From: Denitrobaculum tricleocarpae
GTDB lineage: Bacteria > Pseudomonadota > Alphaproteobacteria > Kiloniellales > Kiloniellaceae
Assembly: GCF_007004665.1 (NCBI RefSeq)
Contig: NZ_ML660069.1
Span: forward strand, 1 to 51,346
DNA: 51,346 bases
Reading direction: 5' to 3'
How positions within the stretch are numbered: position 1 is the first letter of the stretch; every line of letters begins with the position of its first letter. Positions 47,214-51,346 of the stretch are shown piece by piece. The notes beneath the pieces were generated by a model that was not told the DNA's origin, searched no databases, and saw nothing but the letters and a program-made list of their open reading frames with translations. A program made the position numbers and the translations under genes.

Positions 47214-48122
47214 ATGACCACACCCCCGCCGCCTGATTCGCCCTTGCATTCGCCACGGCCATCGCCCCTGAACGCCATTCCCTTCGTCTGTCCGCTGGAC
47301 GGTCAGCCGCTCATGCCAGGGGCGGGTTCCCTGGTCTGCGCGGGCGGTCACAGCTTTGACATTTCAGCGCGCGGCTATATCAACCTGCTGCCCGTACAGT
47401 TTAAGAAGTCCCGCGACCCGGGGGACAGCAAGTCCATGGTGGCGGCACGGCGGCGGGTGCTGGATGCGGGCCTGTTCGATCCCCTGGCCGACGCGGTCTG
47501 CGGGCTTGCGTTCGAAGAATTTGCGGCGCGCGGGCAAGAAGAGACGCTGCTGGTGGACGCGGGTTGCGGAGAGGGTTTCTATACGGCGCGCCTTGCTGCA
47601 GACCTGCGCAATCGGATGGGGGACGCCGCGCCGAAAATTCTCGGCGCCGACATTTCCAAGTGGGCCGTGATGGCCGCCGCAAAGCGAAGTAAGGACCTGG
47701 CCTGGGTGGTGGCGAGCAACAAGCGGCTGCCGCTGGTTCAGGGGACAGTAACGGGCATTACCAGCCTCTTCGGATTTGAGACCTGGCCCGACTGGGCGGC
47801 GCTTCAAAGAAGTGGGCAGTTTGTGCTGGTGGTGGATGCCGGCCCCCGGCACCTGATCGAACTGCGCGAGATCATCTATCCAACACTCCAGGTCCACGCC
47901 CCGCCCCGTCATGAAGCCGCGACGGCAAACGGTTATGAGCTCATGGGCGAAACCGTCAGCCGGTTTGAGGCAAGTGTCCCCAACGCCGAACTGCTGATGG
48001 ATCTTCTGGAGATGACGCCGCACGGGCGCAAGTCAACGGGAGCAGCACGTGACAGGGTAGCGGCGATGACCGGCCTCTCCCTGACTCTCGATGCGGTGAT
48101 CCGTAAATACCGCCGCAGTTAA
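47214..48122 (+). CDS. rlmA: 23S rRNA (guanine-N1)-methyltransferase, RlmA-type
   Basis: Methylates a guanine of 23S rRNA near the peptide exit tunnel. The 302-residue product has the N-terminal zinc region (PFVCPLDGQPL, LVCAGGHSFDISARGYINLL) and a SAM domain with VDAGCGEGFYTARL and ILGADISKWAVMAAA, ending in LSLTLDAVIRKYRR. The family's four metal ligands are Cys-Cys-Cys-His; here the second position is Asp29, while Cys26, Cys42 and His46 are kept. The first 20 residues are Pro/Ser-rich and may be an over-called start, though no better start is in frame before the zinc motif. Confidence 0.9.
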   Translation: MTTPPPPDSPLHSPRPSPLNAIPFVCPLDGQPLMPGAGSLVCAGGHSFDISARGYINLLPVQFKKSRDPGDSKSMVAARRRVLDAGLFDPLADAVCGLAFEEFAARGQEETLLVDAGCGEGFYTARLAADLRNRMGDAAPKILGADISKWAVMAAAKRSKDLAWVVASNKRLPLVQGTVTGITSLFGFETWPDWAALQRSGQFVLVVDAGPRHLIELREIIYPTLQVHAPPRHEAATANGYELMGETVSRFEASVPNAELLMDLLEMTPHGRKSTGAARDRVAAMTGLSLTLDAVIRKYRRS

Positions 48123-48178
48123 GACGCCCGCGACGGAGGCGATGCGGACGGACGGCGAAATCACGACTTGGCGAATCA

Positions 48179-48218
48179 CGATCCGGCGGAAGCCTTACTG
48201 TGCGGTTCCGCCGGATCG
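48179..48218. terminator. Perfect 13-bp hairpin between convergent genes
   Basis: CGATCCGGCGGAA and TTCCGCCGGATCG are exact complements around a 14-base loop, between the rlmA stop and the stop of the small lysine-rich gene. Neither strand has a T tract. Stem and loop lengths equal those of the hairpin at 37467-37506. Confidence 0.5.
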
Positions 48219-48230
48219 CGTGAACCCGCT

Positions 48231-48350
48231 TTAGGCGGCTTTTTTCAGAGCTTTTTTAGCTTTTTTCAGCTTGGCTGACTGGGCTGCCACCTTGGCTTTG
48301 CGGCTTTTGACTTCTTTTTTCAGGTCTTTGATTTTCGATTTCTTAGACAA
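48231..48350 (-). CDS. Tiny lysine/alanine-rich basic protein (39 aa)
   Basis: TTG 48350 with AGGAG 8 bases upstream opens a 39-residue frame starting SKKSKIKDLKKEVKSRKAKV and ending AKKALKKAA. About 40 percent of residues are Lys or Arg, the rest mostly Ala, Leu and Val in a heptad-like pattern, predicting a single basic amphipathic helix or coiled coil. It resembles histone-H1-like or nucleic-acid-binding tails. It follows the RHH gene by 42 bases on the same strand. Its regular codon structure and ribosome binding site argue that it is real. Confidence 0.65.
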   Translation of the reverse strand: MSKKSKIKDLKKEVKSRKAKVAAQSAKLKKAKKALKKAA

Positions 48351-48392
48351 GGATCTGTCTCCTATCAGAGGTTAAGGGAGGTTCGGAAGCAA

Positions 48393-48572
48393 TTAGTCCG
48401 GGCGCTTGTTCTTGCGAAGGAACTCACGAATGAAGGCGCGGATCTCCCGAGCAGCGCTTGAATCGAGCTCATCGCAGAGGTCAACAAATTGGTCTCTCTC
48501 CTCGCTGTTGATGCGAATGACCAGTTGACTGTCCTTCTTGGATTTTTTCTTCGCATTCTCTTTGGCGGCCAT
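48393..48572 (-). CDS. Ribbon-helix-helix (CopG/Arc-like) regulator
   Basis: A 59-residue protein: a Lys-rich N-terminal arm (AAKENAKKKSKKD), a beta strand QLVIRIN, helix EERDQFVDLCDEL and helix AAREIRAFIREFLRK. This is the ribbon-helix-helix fold of small dimeric repressors and antitoxins. ATG 48572 has GAGGT about 6 bases upstream; a GTG at 48593 would add seven residues. A palindromic operator lies 30 bases upstream. The next gene, a tiny basic protein, shares its transcript, but no toxin-like gene is evident. Confidence 0.75.
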   Translation of the reverse strand: MAAKENAKKKSKKDSQLVIRINSEERDQFVDLCDELDSSAAREIRAFIREFLRKNKRPD

Positions 48573-48602
48573 CTCGGACCTCACTTCCTGCACTCATATA
48601 GA

Positions 48603-48632
48603 GTATAGCCAATGACTATGCAATGGCTATAC
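48603..48632. promoter_or_regulatory. Palindromic operator upstream of the RHH gene
   Basis: GTATAGCCA (48603-48611) and TGGCTATAC (48624-48632) are perfect inverted repeats 12 bases apart, 30 bases before the RHH start and overlapping TATACT-type promoter sequence on the minus strand. Ribbon-helix-helix repressors commonly bind such sites and repress themselves. Confidence 0.6.
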
Positions 48633-48895
48633 ATATTTAAAATTTTAGAGATCGGTTTGAAGCCGGATGCTCGCCCGATATCCCTCATGTTCCCCCAACC
48701 CACACGCAGGACAAATTCTTTTTTGTCAAATCCAGCAGCCAGGCATTCTACTGAGAATTGCACTATGAGAATTATGACGCCACAATGATGTAACGAATCC
48801 TTAAGAAAAATCCACTGCGCCCCCGGGCCTGGAACTCCGATCAAAAATCGCCCAGGGGAAACCGCAGCGGCCGGGTCAAATTTAGGAGTGCTTGT

Positions 48896-50128
48896 ATGCT
48901 GTTTCCGAAGTTGATGCAGAAGGTGATTTTAGAGGGCGACCTGCGCCTGATCGATGCGCGGGGCCGGACTTACGATTGCGGCGACGGCAGCGGGGAACGC
49001 GTAACCCTGCATCTGCACAACAGAAGTCTCGAGTACAAGCTGGTGCTCAACCCCCCGCTCTATCTCGCCGAAGCCTATATGGACGGGGAGATCACCATTG
49101 AAGAGGGCAGCCTGCGGATCTTTCTGGAGATGCTGGCGCGCAACTATCACGTCCTGGAGAAGAACAGGCTGGTCATGCTGGGCTTCAAGCTGGCCCGCCA
49201 CACGCGCAAGCTGAAGCAATACAATCCGGTGGGCAAGGCCCAGAAAAACGTCGCGCACCACTATGATCTCTCGGGCGAACTCTACGATCTGTTCCTGGAT
49301 ACGGACCGGCAGTATTCCTGCGCCTACTTCCGCAACGGCGACGAGACTCTGGAGCAGGCTCAGACCGACAAGAAGCTGCACCTCGCCGCCAAGCTGCACC
49401 TGAACCGGCCGGGGCTGAAACTGCTCGACATCGGCTCGGGCTGGGGCGGGCTCGGCCTCTACATGGCGCAGGAAGGCGGCTGCGATGTCACGGGTGTGAC
49501 CCTTAGCCGCGAACAGCACAAGGTCAGCAGCGAGCGGGTCCAGAAGGCGGGCCTGGAGAAGCAGGTGGAGTTTCACCTGCGCGATTACCGCGAAGACACG
49601 AACCGCTACGACCGCATTGTCTCCGTGGGCATGTTCGAGCATGTCGGCAAGCAGAACTATCACGAGTTTTTCCAGAAGGTCAGCGACATGCTGGAAGACG
49701 ACGGCGTTTTCGTGCTGCACTCGGTCGGGCGTATCAACGATCCGGGACCGACGAACCCCTTCATCCGCAAATACATCTTCCCCGGCGCCGACGTGCCGAC
49801 CCTGGGCGAGGTCCTGCCGGTGATCGAGGACGTCATGCTGGAGGTCACGGACATCGAAGTGCTGCGCCTGCATTACGCCGAAACCCTGCGCAACTGGGAG
49901 GAACGCTTCCAGGCCAACCGGGCGAAGATCGCCGAGCACTACGACGAGCGCTTCTGCCGCATGTGGGAAGCCTATCTGCTGGGCTGCGAAATGGGCTTCC
50001 GCCACCAGGGCCTCGTGGTCTTCCAGATCCAGATCACCAAGAACCCCACTGCCGTGCCGCAAACCCGCGACTACATCTACGAATGGGAACACGGCATCAA
50101 GAAGGAAGCCACGCAAGCGGCGGAGTGA
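48896..50128 (+). CDS. cfa: Cyclopropane-fatty-acyl-phospholipid synthase
   Basis: Transfers a methylene group from SAM to cis double bonds of membrane phospholipid acyl chains. The 410-residue protein has an N-terminal lipid-binding region, NVAHHYDLSGELYDLFLD (about 118-135), the SAM motif LDIGSGWGG (177-185), VGMFEHVG with the conserved Glu, and FIRKYIFPGADVPTL. AGGAGTG lies 5 bases before ATG 48896. It is monocistronic, diverging from the RHH gene. The long reverse open frame is a shadow. Confidence 0.95.
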   Translation: MLFPKLMQKVILEGDLRLIDARGRTYDCGDGSGERVTLHLHNRSLEYKLVLNPPLYLAEAYMDGEITIEEGSLRIFLEMLARNYHVLEKNRLVMLGFKLARHTRKLKQYNPVGKAQKNVAHHYDLSGELYDLFLDTDRQYSCAYFRNGDETLEQAQTDKKLHLAAKLHLNRPGLKLLDIGSGWGGLGLYMAQEGGCDVTGVTLSREQHKVSSERVQKAGLEKQVEFHLRDYREDTNRYDRIVSVGMFEHVGKQNYHEFFQKVSDMLEDDGVFVLHSVGRINDPGPTNPFIRKYIFPGADVPTLGEVLPVIEDVMLEVTDIEVLRLHYAETLRNWEERFQANRAKIAEHYDERFCRMWEAYLLGCEMGFRHQGLVVFQIQITKNPTAVPQTRDYIYEWEHGIKKEATQAAE

Positions 50129-50149
50129 GGACACGTCCCAGATGCTGCA

Positions 50150-50412
50150 TTATGGCCCAGAGACAGACGAGGCTCAGCGGCCGCCGCGGGCGGCCGGGTG
50201 AGCCGCAGTCCTTCTCGCGCAGTTCGTTCCGGAGACTGTCGGTTTTCTGGCGCAGGTCACCGGTGATGCTCAGGATGCCGTCTGAAGACTGACTGACATC
50301 GGCGGCGGTCTCGGAGACCGTCGTGATGCCGGAAGTGATGTCGGAAGTGATGCCGGCGAAGCCGCGGGTGGCTTCGATGCTGCGTGCGATCCCGGAGGTT
50401 GCTCCGAAACTT
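50150..50412 (-). pseudogene. Remnant of a chemoreceptor C-terminus
   Basis: One minus-strand frame reads GATSGIARSIEATRGFAGIT, then TTVSETAADVSQSSDGIL and LRQKTDSLRNELRE, the order seen at the end of methyl-accepting proteins (ISRNIQ..., VSETA..., LSRQSETLRGEV). There is no start, the signalling hairpin tip is missing, and the frame runs on into unrelated residues after the family end. DITSGIT appears duplicated. It fills most of the gap between cfa and the Crp gene. Confidence 0.45.
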
Positions 50413-50524
50413 CTGGTTTCTTACTTCACGCCAGAGTTCTATCCCCGCGGAAAAGCCTATATACTGCGTCGGTGAACAACCGGCCAGGTTTCATACCCGT
50501 CGCAGTATGAAAGAACCGCATGTC

Positions 50525-51220
50525 ATGAGCAGGGCACCTCGGCAGAAATCCAAAGAAACAGGCATTGAAAATGCGTCTCTGTTTTTCGCGAGCCTGCCGG
50601 AAGACCTTGCCGAGGCGCTTCAGGCCCGTGCGGTCACCAGGACCTACGACCGCGGGCAGATCGTGTTCTTGCAGGGCGATCCGGCGGAGAGCGTGTTCAT
50701 CGTCCTCGAGGGTTGGGTCAAGCTGTTCCGCAATACGCGGCACGGCAGCGAAGCCGTGGTCGGGGTCTTTACCAGGGGCCAAAGCTTCGGCGAGACCCTG
50801 GTCTTCCATGACGATGTCTTCCCCTTTGGAGCCGAGGCCGTCACCCCCTGCAGGCTGATGCAGGTGAGCGCCGGGACCATTTCAGATCTCATGACCTCGC
50901 GTCCGGAAGTCTGCACCGCGATCATCACCACCATTTTCAAGCATCTGCACACCCTGGTGGAACAGATCGAGCAGCTGACCACGCAGACCGGACAGCAACG
51001 TGTCGCCACGTTTCTGCTGGAGCTCTGCGCCGTTTCGTCAGGCTCCTGCACGGTCACGCTACCCTATGACAAGGTGCTGATTGCCGGGCGGCTGGGCATG
51101 AAACCCGAAAGTCTGTCGCGGGCGTTCCACCGGCTTCAGGATGTCGGCGTGCAGATTAAACAGAACCATGCCGCGATCGCAGACGTCGCGCGGCTTCAGG
51201 CCTACGTGAGCAAGGATTAG
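50525..51220 (+). CDS. Crp/Fnr-family transcriptional regulator
   Basis: The 231-residue product has a cyclic-nucleotide-binding-like domain (YDRGQIVFLQGDPAESVFIVLEGWVKLF, then GQSFGETLVFHDD), a dimerisation helix and a C-terminal HTH_Crp domain (LIAGRLGMKPESLSRAFHRLQ). The N-terminus has no Cys cluster, so it is not an Fnr-type oxygen sensor; a Dnr-like or other small-molecule or redox role is possible. I chose ATG 50525 by family length; ATG 50507 and a much longer frame to 50384 are open. A TATATACT hexamer near 50457 would start transcription just upstream of both ATGs. An IS element begins 6 bases after the stop. Confidence 0.9.
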   Translation: MSRAPRQKSKETGIENASLFFASLPEDLAEALQARAVTRTYDRGQIVFLQGDPAESVFIVLEGWVKLFRNTRHGSEAVVGVFTRGQSFGETLVFHDDVFPFGAEAVTPCRLMQVSAGTISDLMTSRPEVCTAIITTIFKHLHTLVEQIEQLTTQTGQQRVATFLLELCAVSSGSCTVTLPYDKVLIAGRLGMKPESLSRAFHRLQDVGVQIKQNHAAIADVARLQAYVSKD

Positions 51221-51225
51221 AACTA

Positions 51226-51346
51226 GGGTCTGTACTCAATTGGTGCTTTTCGTGACATTGGAACTGTGATTCAAGCTTTCTGATGATAGGAGGTTTGGAT
51301 GGGCAGAAAGTTATTTTATCTAAGCGACGAAGAGTGGTCTCGGATC
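51226..51346 (+). mobile_element. IS5-type insertion sequence, left end (cut by window edge)
   Basis: GGGTCTGTACTCAATTGGTGC, preceded by CTA, starts a short non-coding leader and then a transposase start. The likely left inverted repeat lies just after the Crp/Fnr stop codon, so insertion spared the gene. The right end is outside the window, so repeat and target duplication cannot be confirmed. Confidence 0.65.
51299..51346 (+). CDS. IS5-family transposase, N-terminal 16 residues (partial)
   Basis: ATG 51299 with TAGGAGG at 51287-51293 opens MGRKLFYLSDEEWSRI, which matches the LSDEEW-type start of IS5-family transposases. The rest lies beyond the window. Confidence 0.7.
   Translation, partial: MGRKLFYLSDEEWSRI

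Noticed and set aside
48581-48844. 87-codon frame on the minus strand upstream of the RHH gene
   Set aside because: It runs through the operator and promoter region of the RHH gene and overlaps the RHH start in another frame, with no recognisable features.
48929-50134. 401-codon open frame on the minus strand
   Set aside because: Antisense to cfa, whose motifs are complete. The translation is Val/Gln/Asp-rich shadow sequence.

Overview
The window is most likely chromosomal DNA of an alphaproteobacterium, probably close to the Rhodospirillales. The evidence is GC-rich coding with Sec and Tat leaders, a large RpoD with a long acidic insertion next to dnaG and yqeY, an ELM1/DUF1022 protein, a YghX-like hydrolase, and several LysR/Lrp regulators. 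The genus cannot be fixed from sequence reading alone. Both edges cut insertion sequences: the end of an IS481-type transposase at base 1, and the first 16 codons of an IS5-type transposase at the last base.

Layout. 1-5.5 kb: IS481 end, a GcvA-like LysR gene, ettA, a patatin-like esterase, a possible small RNA, a 269-bp MITE-like element and a CAT-anticodon tRNA. 6-16.2 kb: eight minus-strand genes with overlapping or close ends that look like one operon, hiuH-xdhA-xdhB-xdhC-ABC ATPase-permease-permease-BMP binding protein. It pairs uptake of a nucleoside or purine with oxidation by xanthine dehydrogenase; a palindrome upstream of hiuH is a possible operator. 16.4-26.7 kb: housekeeping genes, rpoD, dnaG and yqeY on the minus strand, then carA, carB and greA on the plus strand. 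26.7-29.4 kb: a block of short tandem repeats, an Lrp regulator, an ELM1-family gene whose original start appears to have been frameshifted by a 14-bp duplication, and a decayed gene.

29.4-33.1 kb is the most unusual segment. It is an AT-richer island with three plus-strand genes: a HEPN-like protein with eight Cys pairs, a phage Gp37/Gp68 (DUF5131) protein with a three-Cys motif, and the three-Cys-motif partner protein TcmP, a methyltransferase-like protein. The last two are almost certainly co-translated. Its composition, the decayed gene on one side and a palindromic repeat on the other suggest an acquired module, possibly anti-mobile-element; that function is an inference.

33.1-51.3 kb is accessory and signalling chromosome: a voltage-gated K+ channel, YHS and fasciclin secreted proteins, an NAD(P)-binding protein, an endonuclease VIII-like glycosylase, a chemoreceptor with an internally duplicated CHASE3-like domain, XRE and CheY-like regulators, a membrane TolB/TPR protein, LysR-DoxX, a YghX-like hydrolase, a second inverted copy of the MITE-like element, rlmA, a tiny lysine-rich protein beside a ribbon-helix-helix regulator with a palindromic operator, cfa, a chemoreceptor remnant and a Crp/Fnr regulator.
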